A DNA stretch of 64,000 nt, from contig JBKBNU010000001.1 of assembly GCA_046294845.1 (NCBI GenBank), forward strand, positions 2,046,001 through 2,110,000. Direction: 5' to 3'. Source of the DNA: Micavibrio_C sp046294845. GTDB taxonomy: Bacteria > Pseudomonadota > Alphaproteobacteria > Micavibrionales > Micavibrionaceae. The notes under the pieces are model-generated. The model was not told the DNA's origin. It saw only the letters and a program-made list of their open reading frames with translations, and did no database searches. The position numbers and the translations under genes are program-made. Positions 41,827 through 51,218 of the stretch are shown piece after piece. Positions within the stretch are counted from its first letter, which is position 1; every line of letters begins with the position of its first letter.

Positions 41827-42699
41827 ATGATAAAAAAACAGGAAGGCTACATTCTGCACGAGGCGGCAGGGGATACTATTTCTCCTGTTGTTTTCGATAA
41901 CCCGCATAGTGGTACCGTTCTTCCTGCCCATTTCAAATATGCCTGCTCTGTCCGCGACCTGATGGAATTGCACGATCCTCACGTTGAAAAACTTCTGGTC
42001 GATATCCCGGCCACAGGCTCGCCTGTTCTGGAAGCCCTCATCCACAGAACATGCATTGATCTTAATCGGGACGAAAGCGAAATCGATCCCGCAACCATCA
42101 TTGGCGGCTGGAACCATCCTGTAAAAATCACACCCTATGTTACTAAAGGCCTTGGACTTTTTCCCCTGATGGCGGGCCCCCGCATCAACCGCATCAGCCC
42201 GATTTACAATCAGGCCGCCAGCCTGACAACGCAGGAAGCACGCCTCAGAATTGATGGCTATTATGTACCTTACTACAAAACGTTAGATAATCTTATCGAT
42301 AGAGCACATAAGGAACATGGCACATCCCTTTATATTGATATGCATTCTATGGGCAGACAGTCACGCGACGGCCAAGCCGATATAATTCTGGGCGATCTTT
42401 ACGACCAAACCTGTGATGGCACGATACGCCTGTTTGTCGAAGAGTTTTTCAAGGATGCGGGCTACAGCGTCGATCGTAACGGCAAGTTCTTTAAGGGCGG
42501 TGCCTTGATTGAAAAGACCGCCGCACCTGCAAATAACCGCCACAGCCTGCAAATCGAGATGGCCCGTGACCTGTATATGGATCAAGATACGCTGGCTTAT
42601 GACCCCGCCAGAGGATCGAAGCTTCAGGCAGACCTGACACGTTTTGCTAAGGAAGTAAGAAGTTTTATGGTTAAACAGGCAGCAGCCCTCAAACCCTAG
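41827..42699 (+). CDS. N-formylglutamate amidohydrolase-like protein, copy 2
   Basis: The second paralogue has 290 residues with intact motifs VVFDNPHSGTV, CIDLNRDESEIDP and SLYIDMHSMGRQSRDG, matching the FGase family including the acidic residue of DxHSM that copy 1 has as Asn. ADIILGD and NNRHSLQIEMARDLYMDQ follow as in copy 1. The stop overlaps the convergent lipB stop by 4 bases. Copies are clearly diverged, suggesting different substrates rather than recent duplication. Confidence 0.85.
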   Translation: MIKKQEGYILHEAAGDTISPVVFDNPHSGTVLPAHFKYACSVRDLMELHDPHVEKLLVDIPATGSPVLEALIHRTCIDLNRDESEIDPATIIGGWNHPVKITPYVTKGLGLFPLMAGPRINRISPIYNQAASLTTQEARLRIDGYYVPYYKTLDNLIDRAHKEHGTSLYIDMHSMGRQSRDGQADIILGDLYDQTCDGTIRLFVEEFFKDAGYSVDRNGKFFKGGALIEKTAAPANNRHSLQIEMARDLYMDQDTLAYDPARGSKLQADLTRFAKEVRSFMVKQAAALKP

Positions 42700-43355
42700 G
42701 CACTGAGCCTGACATCCTGCACCTGCGTCGGCTCTTGTCCAAAGACACCGCCCCAGTGACGCAGCAGCGCATCATCCAGATCATTCATCGCGATCCTGAC
42801 CCCGAGATCATGACAGGATGTCACACCATATTCACGGATGCCACACGGCACAATCCCGCCGAAATGATCCAATATCGGGTCCACATTAATTGCGATCCCG
42901 TGATAGGTGACCCAGTGACGGATCCGGACCCCCAGCGCCGCAATCTTGGCTTCGCGCTGCCCCTGCACTACCCATATCCCGACACGGCCTTCACGGCGCT
43001 CGCCCTTGATGCCAAACTCGGCCAGAGAGCGGATAATCCATTCTTCAAGCTGCCAGACATAGCGTTTAATGTCAGGGACAGGTTGGCGCTTTTTTAGATC
43101 CAGCATGACATAGCCCACGCGCTGCCCCGGCCCGTGATAGGTGTATTCCCCACCCCGTCCGGTATCAAAAACCGGAAAACGCGGGTCAAGCAGGTCAGAT
43201 GCCTTGGCACTGGTCCCTGCGGTATAAAGTGGCGGATGCTCCAGAAGCCAGAGCATTTCCGGTGCCCTACCGGCACGGATCGCCGCCACACGCTCCTCCA
43301 TCAGGGTTTGCGCGACAGGATACTCAACCAGATCATCCGATATCTTTATTTCCAT
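42696..43355 (-). CDS. lipB: Octanoyl-[acyl-carrier-protein]-protein N-octanoyltransferase
   Basis: LipB transfers octanoate from ACP to lipoyl domains, the first step of lipoic acid synthesis. The 219-residue protein carries the family motifs YTAGTSAKASDLL, TGRGGEYTYHGPGQ, GRVGIWV, KIAALGVRIRHWVTYHGIA with the catalytic lysine, and IVPCGIREYGVTS with the catalytic cysteine. Convergent with the amidohydrolase pair, with a 4-base overlap. Complete and typical. Confidence 0.95.
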   Translation of the reverse strand: MEIKISDDLVEYPVAQTLMEERVAAIRAGRAPEMLWLLEHPPLYTAGTSAKASDLLDPRFPVFDTGRGGEYTYHGPGQRVGYVMLDLKKRQPVPDIKRYVWQLEEWIIRSLAEFGIKGERREGRVGIWVVQGQREAKIAALGVRIRHWVTYHGIAINVDPILDHFGGIVPCGIREYGVTSCHDLGVRIAMNDLDDALLRHWGGVFGQEPTQVQDVRLSA

Positions 43356-43650
43356 AGGTTAGTGATACAGTAGCAAATCAAGGTTGTCACCAAACAACAT
43401 CTTTTCATAATTTATTAACGCCCCCTGAAAAGCTTTTGTAAATCTGACCTTGCACCTGAACCCCTCCACCCAGATTGCCCGCCTTTGCCATTACGGGCGA
43501 TTTCCTCATGAAACACCACGGGGAAGCCGGGGGAAAGATTTCGGTATCTTCTCTGGCAAAACCCACAAAACGGCACCCCTAACCCCGCCACTTCATTTCA
43601 GGCTTGCAGCCAACGGCCGAATTTGATACCTAACAGCCTTCCATTTCTGT
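43356..43650. other. Gene-poor stretch between lipB and tRNA-Leu
   Basis: These 295 bases contain only short reading frames (the longest from an ATG about 24 codons). A weak promoter candidate, TTGCAG at 43604 with TACCTA 17 bases later, may serve the tRNA. I see no repeat or mobile element here. Confidence 0.5.
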
Positions 43651-43736
43651 GCGGTCGTGGCGGAATGGTAGACGCGCAGCGTTGAGGTCGCTGTGGGAGT
43701 AATCTCGTGGAAGTTCAAGTCTTCTCGACCGCACCA
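43651..43736 (+). tRNA. tRNA-Leu (anticodon GAG)
   Basis: An 86-base gene with a 7-bp acceptor stem GCGGTCG / CGACCGC, A discriminator and encoded CCA. The anticodon loop TTGAGGT gives anticodon GAG (43684-43686), reading CUC and CUU. A long variable arm (GGGAG...CTCGT) marks a class II leucine tRNA. It stands alone, with a terminator 30 bases after. Confidence 0.96.
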
Positions 43737-43768
43737 TTCCCTCCTGAAATCCGTTCTATATCCAAGAC

Positions 43769-43787
43769 AGGGGCGCCGCCCCTTTTT
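43769..43787 (+). terminator. Rho-independent terminator after tRNA-Leu
   Basis: The GC-rich 6-bp stem AGGGGC / GCCCCT with a 3-base GCC loop is followed by T5. It is well placed to end the single tRNA transcript. Confidence 0.85.
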
Positions 43788-43939
43788 GCATTTGCGAACA
43801 ATCCTTTACAGACGACATTGACATACCAGCCCTGCCATAAATCCTGTTGAGACGGGCTTTCATTCTTGCCATATTTCCGGCACAGTATCACGGCATCAAT
43901 ACAGCCCGCCGGAATCATCCGGCCTGCACGAGGTTTTTC

Positions 43940-46255
43940 ATGAAAGAGTCTATCCGCGAAGCCGCCCTTGAATATCACCGTATCCGCACACCGGGTAAAA
44001 TTGCCATCATCCCGACCAAGGCTATGGCAACGCAGCGCGATCTGGCTTTGGCCTATTCTCCGGGTGTCGCAGCCCCTTGCGAAGAAATTCAAAAAGACCC
44101 GCTCAAAGCTCTCGACTATACCTCGCGCGGCAATCTGGTTGCCGTAATTTCAAACGGCACGGCCGTGCTGGGTTTGGGTGATATCGGTGCCCTCGCTTCC
44201 AAACCCGTGATGGAAGGCAAAGCCGTTCTGTTCAAGAAGTTTGCAAATATCGATTGTATCGACATCGAGATCGATGAAAAGGACCCTGAAAAACTGATCG
44301 AGATTATTGCCTCGCTGGAGCCAAGCTTCGGCGGCATCAATCTGGAAGATATCAAGGCCCCTGAATGTTTTGAAATCGAGCGCCGCCTGCGCGAGCGTAT
44401 GAATATCCCTGTCTTCCATGATGACCAGCACGGCACGGCGATTATTGTAGGGGCGGCCCTTATCAACTGGCTGCATATCTCCAAACGTAAAATTACCGAT
44501 ATCAAGCTGGTAACCAGCGGTGCAGGCGCTGCAGCCCTTGCCTGCCTAAACATCCTTGTAAATTTGGGCCTGCCCAAGGACAATATTATTGTCACCGACC
44601 GTCAGGGAGTTGTCTATAAAGGCCGCACAGACGGTATGGACCCCGACAAAGCCCAGTATGCCGTTGAAACAAATGCCCGTTCACTGGAAGATGCTATCGA
44701 AGACGCCGATGTTTTTCTGGGTCTGTCTGCCGCAGGCGTGCTGAAGAAAGATATGGCCAAAAAGATGGCTAAAGCCCCGCTTATTCTGGCGCTGGCTAAC
44801 CCGACACCGGAAATCCTGCCCGAGGAAGTGCGCGAAGTAAAGCCGGACGCCGTTGTTTGCACGGGCCGTTCGGATTACAACAATCAGGTCAATAACGTCC
44901 TGTGCTTCCCCTTCATCTTCCGTGGTGCACTTGATGTCGGTGCCACAGCCATCAATGAAGAAATGAAAATTGCCTGCGTCCATGCGATTGCCAATCTGGC
45001 CCGCAAGGAAATCAGCCCTGAAGTGGCAGCCGTTTATGGCGAAGAACAACTGGTCTTTGGTCTTGATTATATGATCCCTAAACCATTCGACCCCCGATTG
45101 ATCGTGGAAATTCCTATGGAAGTGGCAAAAGTAGCGATGGAAACAGGCGTTGCCACAAGACCTATTACAGACTGGAATGCCTATCGCGAGAAACTGCAAT
45201 CCTATACCTACCGCACCAGCATGGCGATGCGCCCGCTTTTTGCCCGTGCCAAAGCCGATCCCAAGCGGGTAGTTTATACGGAAGGCGAGGAAGAAAAAAT
45301 CTTGCGCGCCATTCAGGTCGTTGTTGATGATGGCCTTGCCAAACCTATCCTGATCGGTCGCCGCAACGTCGTGGAAACACGCATCAAACGCCTGCATTTG
45401 CGCTTGGCCGAAGGTAAAGATTTTGAATTGATCGATCCCGAGAGCGATCCCCGTTACCGTGATTACTGGAATGCCTACCACAAGAAAATGGAACGCCGCG
45501 GTGTAACACCGGCGGTGGCCCGTACAACATTACGCACCAATACATCTGTCATTGGTGCGCTGATGGTTGAAAAAGGTTATGCCGACGCCATGGTTTGCGG
45601 CACGATCGGCACTTACCGCGATCACCTGAAGGCCGTTACCGATATTATCGGCCTGAAGCCCGGTGTTGAAACAGCGGCTGCCTTGAGCGTCCTGATCATG
45701 AACAAGGGCACCTATTTCATTTGCGATACACACGTAAATCCGGAGCCCAGCATCGCCCAGATCAGCGAGATGACATTAATGGCAGCTCAAACCGTGCAGC
45801 GTTTCGGTATCAAACCAAAAATTGCCATGCTTTCGCATTCGAACTTCGGCACGCACGACAATGAAAGCGCCTTCAAGATGCGGGCGGCGCTGGCCGATCT
45901 GCGTCAAAGGGCACCGGACATCGAAATTGATGGTGAAATGCATGCTGACGCCGCATTAAGTCCGATGATACGGGAAGTGATTATGCCTAACTCGACCCTG
46001 AGCGGTGAAGCCAACATCTTTATTATGCCCAATGTTGATGCAGCCAATATCACCTTCAACATGGTCAAGATCCTCGGCGATGCTATCGCGATTGGTCCCC
46101 TGCTACTGGGCGTTGAGAAACCGGCACATATCGTTTCGACATCGATTACCCCCCGTGGTATAGTCAATGTCACAGCCGTTGCCTCGGTTGAAGCCCAGAT
46201 CTATCAAGCCGAACACCCCACTGAGCAGACCAAACAAACCGTCATGAACGTTTAA
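43940..46255 (+). CDS. maeB: NADP-dependent malic enzyme with C-terminal phosphotransacetylase-like domain
   Basis: This enzyme decarboxylates malate to pyruvate and supplies NADPH. From ATG 43940 (AGG at -10) it has 771 residues, the usual length for the bifunctional form. The N-terminal domain shows YSPGVAAPC, PVMEGKAVLFKKFANIDCIDIE, NVPVFHDDQHGT-like IPVFHDDQHGTAI and GAGAAALACL. The C-terminal third (from about residue 440) is a phosphate acetyltransferase-like fold with SHSNFGTHD and INIFIMPN-type NIFIMPNVDAANI, which in homologues is regulatory rather than catalytic. The 31-codon upstream extension is rejected. It is followed 13 bases later by mgtE. Confidence 0.95.
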   Translation: MKESIREAALEYHRIRTPGKIAIIPTKAMATQRDLALAYSPGVAAPCEEIQKDPLKALDYTSRGNLVAVISNGTAVLGLGDIGALASKPVMEGKAVLFKKFANIDCIDIEIDEKDPEKLIEIIASLEPSFGGINLEDIKAPECFEIERRLRERMNIPVFHDDQHGTAIIVGAALINWLHISKRKITDIKLVTSGAGAAALACLNILVNLGLPKDNIIVTDRQGVVYKGRTDGMDPDKAQYAVETNARSLEDAIEDADVFLGLSAAGVLKKDMAKKMAKAPLILALANPTPEILPEEVREVKPDAVVCTGRSDYNNQVNNVLCFPFIFRGALDVGATAINEEMKIACVHAIANLARKEISPEVAAVYGEEQLVFGLDYMIPKPFDPRLIVEIPMEVAKVAMETGVATRPITDWNAYREKLQSYTYRTSMAMRPLFARAKADPKRVVYTEGEEEKILRAIQVVVDDGLAKPILIGRRNVVETRIKRLHLRLAEGKDFELIDPESDPRYRDYWNAYHKKMERRGVTPAVARTTLRTNTSVIGALMVEKGYADAMVCGTIGTYRDHLKAVTDIIGLKPGVETAAALSVLIMNKGTYFICDTHVNPEPSIAQISEMTLMAAQTVQRFGIKPKIAMLSHSNFGTHDNESAFKMRAALADLRQRAPDIEIDGEMHADAALSPMIREVIMPNSTLSGEANIFIMPNVDAANITFNMVKILGDAIAIGPLLLGVEKPAHIVSTSITPRGIVNVTAVASVEAQIYQAEHPTEQTKQTVMNV

Positions 46256-46268
46256 CGGGAAACGAAAC

Positions 46269-47690
46269 TTGACTGCGTACGACGATGAAAAGGAAAAGAG
46301 GGAAAATGATCCCCCTCCCGAAACCGACTCGGAAGAGTTGGAGTCGCCGTATGTCTTGAGCGATGATGAAATTGTCGAAATCGTCGAAGCCCTGCATAGC
46401 GGCTATGATGATGAAGTCGTTACCCGCATCAGTGATCTTTCGGAACGTGATGCTGCCGACCTGCTGGAAAAGGTCAGTGAAGAAGAACGCACCCTTTTGC
46501 TGTCGCAATATGCCCACGCGTTTAAACCGGAAACCTATTCCGAGCTTGATCCCGATCTGCAGAACCAGATGCTTTCGCGTATGCCGCCAAAATATGTGGC
46601 CGCGATCATTATGGAGCTGGATAGCGATGATGCGCTCAACCTGATCGACAATCTGGATGAAGACGTCCAGAAGGCCGTCATTCACAATCTTTCGGCCAGC
46701 ACACGGATTGCTCTTGTGGAAGGTTTGAACTATCCCGAATATTCCGCTGGCCGTCTGATGCAGCGTGAATATGTCGCGATCCCGCAATTCTGGACCGTCG
46801 GCAAGACAATTGATTATTTGCGCGCCGCCGGTGACGAGCTGCCAGATTATTTCTACGACCTGTTCGTTGTTACCCCAACCTACAAGGTTGTAGGGGAAAT
46901 CCCTTTAAGCCGGATTATCCGCGCCCGCCGTTCCGAGAAAATCGACAACCTGAAACTGGAAGACTCGCACCCTGTGCCGGCTGCCATGAATCAGGAAGAA
47001 GTCGCGCAGATGTTTATGCGCGAAGATATTACCTCTGCCCCCGTGGTCGATGAAGAAGACCGTCTGATCGGCATGATCACGATTGATGACGTCGTCGACG
47101 TTATTGATGAAGAAGCGCAAGAAGATATGTTGCGCATGAGCGGGGTTGAGCAAAGCGATTTGTACCGCGCAGTGATGTCAACGGCCTCTTCCCGCTTCCG
47201 CTGGCTGTTCATCAATCTTTTTACCGCGCTGATGGCGGCCTTCGTTATTTCCCTGTTCTCGGACACCATCCAGCAGATTGTAGCTCTGGCTGTTCTGATG
47301 CCGATTGTCGCCGGAATGGGTGGGAATGCGGGTACGCAAGCTTTGGCCGTTGCCGTGCGCTCGCTCGCAACCAATGAACTCTCCCGCGTCAATGAACGCC
47401 GCGTTGTTTTAAAAGAAATTGCCGTGGGCGCCGTGAATGGCATCATCTTTGCCAGTCTGATTGGGGCAACCGCCGGTCTTTGGTTCCAAAACCCGATGCT
47501 GGGATGCGTGATCGGCGCGGCCATGATTATCAACCTGATTACAGCAGGCTTGTTTGGCTCCCTGATTCCGATTGTTCTCGACCGTCTCGGGGCCGACCCC
47601 GCCGTTGCCTCTTCAGTTTTTCTGACGACTATGACCGATATTATAGGCTTTTTCGCCTTTTTGGGGTTGGCGACGATCTTTTTAATCTAA
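46269..47690 (+). CDS. mgtE: Magnesium transporter MgtE
   Basis: This 473-residue inner membrane channel has the MgtE N-domain (acidic helices, residues 15-140), two CBS domains (VGKTIDYLRAAGDELPDYFYDLFVV; PVPAAMNQEEVAQMFMRED) and a five-helix pore domain (AGMGGNAGTQALAVAVRSLA, TTMTDIIGFFAFLGLA). The N and CBS domains sense cytoplasmic magnesium. The start is a TTG preceded by GGGAAACG. It is probably co-transcribed with the malic enzyme, itself a magnesium enzyme. Confidence 0.94.
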   Translation: MTAYDDEKEKRENDPPPETDSEELESPYVLSDDEIVEIVEALHSGYDDEVVTRISDLSERDAADLLEKVSEEERTLLLSQYAHAFKPETYSELDPDLQNQMLSRMPPKYVAAIIMELDSDDALNLIDNLDEDVQKAVIHNLSASTRIALVEGLNYPEYSAGRLMQREYVAIPQFWTVGKTIDYLRAAGDELPDYFYDLFVVTPTYKVVGEIPLSRIIRARRSEKIDNLKLEDSHPVPAAMNQEEVAQMFMREDITSAPVVDEEDRLIGMITIDDVVDVIDEEAQEDMLRMSGVEQSDLYRAVMSTASSRFRWLFINLFTALMAAFVISLFSDTIQQIVALAVLMPIVAGMGGNAGTQALAVAVRSLATNELSRVNERRVVLKEIAVGAVNGIIFASLIGATAGLWFQNPMLGCVIGAAMIINLITAGLFGSLIPIVLDRLGADPAVASSVFLTTMTDIIGFFAFLGLATIFLI

Positions 47691-47783
47691 ATACTTGCCA
47701 TAGTCGCGAGAAGCCTTTATCAGTTAAAGGCAATTAACCCGCTGAAAAAACTGAAAAAATTAGGTAATTACGCGTTACACCCC

Positions 47784-48317
47784 ATGTCAGCCTCGAAACT
47801 TGTCAGACCTGCAATCGATTATAAGGACAGTTTTCTGACGGCCCTTGCAGAATACCATGAAGAAGGCCGCTATCTGTATCAGGACATCCCCCATTTAAAA
47901 GAAGATTTCCCTGCTTTTCTTGAAGCACTGCGCGCCGAGCGTGGTTATCCGCACCAACCCTATCAGGATTGGGTAGAACCCGTCCCTGAAACAATTCTAT
48001 GGCTGGTCAAGGATGATGAGTATCTCGGCTCTGTCGATATACGTCACCGCCTGAACTGGCACCTCGAAAAATGGGGTGGCCATTTGCATTTTATCGTGCG
48101 CCCGTCCCTGCGCGGCAAAGGCTTTGGCAAGAAGATATTGTTGAAAGCCCTGCCCTTTGCCAATTATCTGGGTATAGAACGCGCCCTTATAACTGTTGAT
48201 CCTGCAAATGACTCTGCCCGACGGGTAGTTGAATCCTGTGGCGGGGTCTTTGAGGACGAAACACCGGAAACCGAGCAGTTCCCTGCCCGCCGCCGCTACT
48301 GGATTGATTGTTCATGA
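47784..48317 (+). CDS. GNAT-family N-acetyltransferase
   Basis: This 177-residue protein has a GNAT acetyl-CoA site HFIVRPSLRGKGFGKKILLKALPFA and a downstream VDPANDSARRVVESCGGVFEDE. The N-terminal part (EYHEEGRYLYQDIPHLKEDFPAFLEALRAERG) is typical of a small-molecule acetyltransferase of unknown substrate. It is separated from mgtE by 93 bases with a weak hairpin, so it may have its own promoter. Confidence 0.85.
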   Translation: MSASKLVRPAIDYKDSFLTALAEYHEEGRYLYQDIPHLKEDFPAFLEALRAERGYPHQPYQDWVEPVPETILWLVKDDEYLGSVDIRHRLNWHLEKWGGHLHFIVRPSLRGKGFGKKILLKALPFANYLGIERALITVDPANDSARRVVESCGGVFEDETPETEQFPARRRYWIDCS

Positions 48318-48435
48318 GGAAAAGGCCTATAAGGGCCTCAGAATCTTCATGAAAAAGCCTTCGGTAAAAAGTAGAAATCCGTTACCTTATTGCCTATAAA
48401 CGGTGACGTTGTTTTTCTGGAAATATCGATTATCT

Positions 48436-50373
48436 ATGACCGCACGTAAAAAATCATCCGGCAAGGCTGCCAAAGCCAAGAAAAGCCGCACGTCCAAAAA
48501 GAAAGAAGCACCGCTTCTACTGAAACTTGCCAAGTTTACTCTGGTGGCTGGCCTATGGTCTATGCTCGCTGTGGGCTTGATTGTGGCATGGTACGCCGCC
48601 GAACTGCCCGGTATTATCGATGATCCCCATTTCGAACGTAAATATGCGGTGACCGTTCATGCCTATGACGGCAGCGAAGTTGCCCGTTATGGTGAGCTAA
48701 AGGGTGTCAGCGTTGACGTAAAAGATCTTCCTCCTCATTTGATACAAGCCGTCCTTGCGATCGAAGATCGCCGTTTCTATCAACATTTTGGTCTTGATCC
48801 GATCGGTATTGCGCGCGCCCTTGTACGCAACATCACCACAGGAACACGTCAAGGTGGTTCAACAATTACACAACAACTTGCCAAGAATTTGTTTCTGACA
48901 CCGGAACAAAAGATTAAACGTAAAATTCAGGAAGCCATTCTGGCCATGTGGCTGGAACACAAATTGACCAAGGATGAAATCCTGAGCGCCTACCTGAACC
49001 GTGTCTATCTGGGTTCAGGCGCTTACGGGATCGAGGCTGCGTCCAAAGTCTATTTCGGCAAATCATCCAGACAACTGACCCTTAAAGAGTCAGCCATGAT
49101 CGCGGGCCTGTTGAAAGCCCCGTCCCGCTATTCGCCGCAAGCAAACCCGATGCGCTCTGCCGAGAGGGCTAAAGTTGTTCTTGCTGCCATGCAGGATGCA
49201 GGTTACATCACCGCGCAGGAAGCAGAAGCTGGCAAATCAAGCCTGAGTGATGAGGAACGCCCGGTCGAAGGTGACAATGAACGTTATTATTCCGATTGGG
49301 TCGTCAGCGATCTGAACAGCCTGACAGGCGAACTCCCCAGTGACATGATCGTGGAAACGACCATGATACCGGAAATCCAGAAATCCGCCGAAGCTGCCAT
49401 CCAGCGTGTTCTTGACGAATCAGGCGAAGCCAAACACGCCTCGCAAGCCGCCGTTGTCGTCATGGATACAGATGGTGCCGTTCTGGCGCTGGTAGGCGGA
49501 CGTGATTATAAAGCCAACCAGTTTAACCGCGCGACAGATGCCTTACGTCCTCCGGGATCATCCTTCAAGCCTATTGTTTATCTGACGGCTCTTGAACAGG
49601 GCATGCGTCCATCGGATATGGTGATGGATGAACCTGTTAAATATGGCCGCTACAAGCCCACCAACTTCAAGAATAAATATTACGGCGAAATCCCGCTTGA
49701 GTTTGCACTGGCACAATCGCTCAATACCATTTCTGTGCAACTGGCCTATAATGCGGGTGTTGGCTCGGTGATTGATACAGCCCGCAAACTCGGTGTTAAA
49801 AGCCATCTGGAGCGCGATCTGTCGATTGCCCTCGGCAGTAGTGGCGTGCCGGTCATCGAGATGGCAACAGCCTATGCCTCCATCGCGCGGGGCGGTTACG
49901 TTGTCGTGCCTTACGGTATTATCCGTATCAAGGATGCCCAGGGCCGTCTGGTTTATGAACGCGCTCCGTTTGCTTCAGAGCGTCGTGTCGTCAGCGAGCA
50001 ATCCATCGCCAATCTGATTTACATGATGGAAGGTGTCGTGCAGGTCGGCACAGGCGTAGGCGCCGCCATCCCCGGTTACCGTATTGCCGGTAAAACAGGA
50101 ACATCGCAGGATTTCCGTGATGCATGGTTTATCGGTTTTTCCGGCAATCTGGTTTGCGCGGTTTGGGTCGGCAATGATGATAACTCGTCCATGAAGGCTG
50201 TGACAGGCGGGTCCCTCCCCGCAGCTATCTGGCGTGAAACCATGACCACCGCTCTGCGCGTGGCCGAACAACGCAACAGTCTTCAACCGATGTACAACAA
50301 TGCCCATGGTGAACGCGGTGATCTGAATAATCTGATCAACCGTTTGCTGTCGCAACCCGCGACCAATCAATAA
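48436..50373 (+). CDS. mrcA: Class A penicillin-binding protein 1A
   Basis: This bifunctional enzyme polymerises and cross-links peptidoglycan. It starts with a basic cytoplasmic tail, one membrane helix (FTLVAGLWSMLAVGLIVAWYAA), a glycosyltransferase domain (AIEDRRFYQHFGLDPIGIARAL; GGSTITQQLAKNLFL; EAASKVYFGKSSRQLTLKESA) and a transpeptidase domain with the active-site serine in GSSFKP, SxN in QSLNTISVQ and KTGTS. The protein has 645 residues from ATG 48436, shorter than E. coli PBP1A, with no OB or UB2H domain. The GTG at 48403 is an alternative start. Confidence 0.94.
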   Translation: MTARKKSSGKAAKAKKSRTSKKKEAPLLLKLAKFTLVAGLWSMLAVGLIVAWYAAELPGIIDDPHFERKYAVTVHAYDGSEVARYGELKGVSVDVKDLPPHLIQAVLAIEDRRFYQHFGLDPIGIARALVRNITTGTRQGGSTITQQLAKNLFLTPEQKIKRKIQEAILAMWLEHKLTKDEILSAYLNRVYLGSGAYGIEAASKVYFGKSSRQLTLKESAMIAGLLKAPSRYSPQANPMRSAERAKVVLAAMQDAGYITAQEAEAGKSSLSDEERPVEGDNERYYSDWVVSDLNSLTGELPSDMIVETTMIPEIQKSAEAAIQRVLDESGEAKHASQAAVVVMDTDGAVLALVGGRDYKANQFNRATDALRPPGSSFKPIVYLTALEQGMRPSDMVMDEPVKYGRYKPTNFKNKYYGEIPLEFALAQSLNTISVQLAYNAGVGSVIDTARKLGVKSHLERDLSIALGSSGVPVIEMATAYASIARGGYVVVPYGIIRIKDAQGRLVYERAPFASERRVVSEQSIANLIYMMEGVVQVGTGVGAAIPGYRIAGKTGTSQDFRDAWFIGFSGNLVCAVWVGNDDNSSMKAVTGGSLPAAIWRETMTTALRVAEQRNSLQPMYNNAHGERGDLNNLINRLLSQPATNQ

Positions 50374-50392
50374 TTTATTATGCCTTTCAAAA

Positions 50393-50421
50393 GAAAAAGG
50401 GACGGCTCTTTAAGCCATCCC
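50393..50421 (-). terminator. Rho-independent terminator of the 161-residue gene (minus strand)
   Basis: On the minus strand GGGATGGCT and AGCCGTCCC pair over 9 bp (one wobble) with a 5-base loop, followed by T5. This ends the minus gene that stops at 50459. Confidence 0.75.
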
Positions 50422-50458
50422 CCTAGTCGAGATCACACCCTTATATCGCTTTTGCCGT

Positions 50459-50944
50459 TTATGCCCTTACATACATGTTTTCGTTGAAGACGGCGTAATG
50501 GGCACGGGCGGCTGTTGCAAACCTGTTTTCACCGATGTGATCCCAATGCTCCTTCAGCGCCAATACGGATGCGGGTGGGACGCTTCCGCCTGACCAGTCA
50601 CGGCGCTGCACGCACTTATCAACGAAATCAAGGAAGGATACCGGAAAAGCCTTGCGCGGGGCACGCAATCCCAGATCAACCAATGTCTTCGCAACCAGAG
50701 CATCACCATGGTCCATGATATCTGCCGTAAACTGGATGGCGGAAAGGATTTTAATTTCCATCCGGCTGTTCGGCACATGGCGCAGGTGACGCATAAACCT
50801 TGCATAGACCTCCATTTCAAAGCGCATGTCTTCTGCCATGGATGGTGGCAAGGGCAATCTGATTTGTTCTTTGTTATAAATAAACTCGCTGTAATCGCCA
50901 CTCAGGCTTTCTACCCAGTATCTGTCAAAATGGTCGCGTTTCAT
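50459..50944 (-). CDS. Hypothetical protein
   Basis: This 161-residue soluble, mostly helical protein has no recognised motif (MKRDHFDRYWVESLSGDYSE..., ending NENMYVRA). A strong GGAGG lies before the ATG. It is monocistronic with a good terminator. Its long upstream gap of 273 bases to the next gene contains no obvious open frame; a short inverted repeat ACACT/AGTGT lies near 50965. Function unknown. Confidence 0.65.
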   Translation of the reverse strand: MKRDHFDRYWVESLSGDYSEFIYNKEQIRLPLPPSMAEDMRFEMEVYARFMRHLRHVPNSRMEIKILSAIQFTADIMDHGDALVAKTLVDLGLRAPRKAFPVSFLDFVDKCVQRRDWSGGSVPPASVLALKEHWDHIGENRFATAARAHYAVFNENMYVRA

Positions 50945-51218
50945 GTGATCCTCCTGTGTCTGAAAACACTCTGCTCAGTGTCTTTGGACTGTTACGGCTC
51001 TTCTTCGGCCTTTGTTCAACTCTATGCCTCCAGATTGTCGTTAAAGCCTTAAGGGAATCTTAAAAAACAGGCGACTTTCCGGAATCACCCCATAGAACTT
51101 GTGGATAATCCTTCAAAGCAGCGGATACTGATTAAAAAGCTCTATTGACGATACCGTTGCCAAAGTCTTGGACTAGAATCGATTCGAAGATTCTGGAATA
51201 TCTTATGCAGGAAAGCCG

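Noticed and set aside
47713..47731. GCCTTTA/TAAAGGC hairpin after mgtE as terminator
   Set aside because: There is no T run after the stem on either strand.
51145..51180. TTGACG...TAGAAT as a promoter
   Set aside because: The spacing is 23 bases, too long for sigma-70, and no gene starts downstream on that strand.
51176..51194. GAATCGATTC palindrome and AGAATC/GATTCT hairpin near the end of the EreA-like gene
   Set aside because: No U tract follows on the minus strand and there is no second copy; possibly chance.
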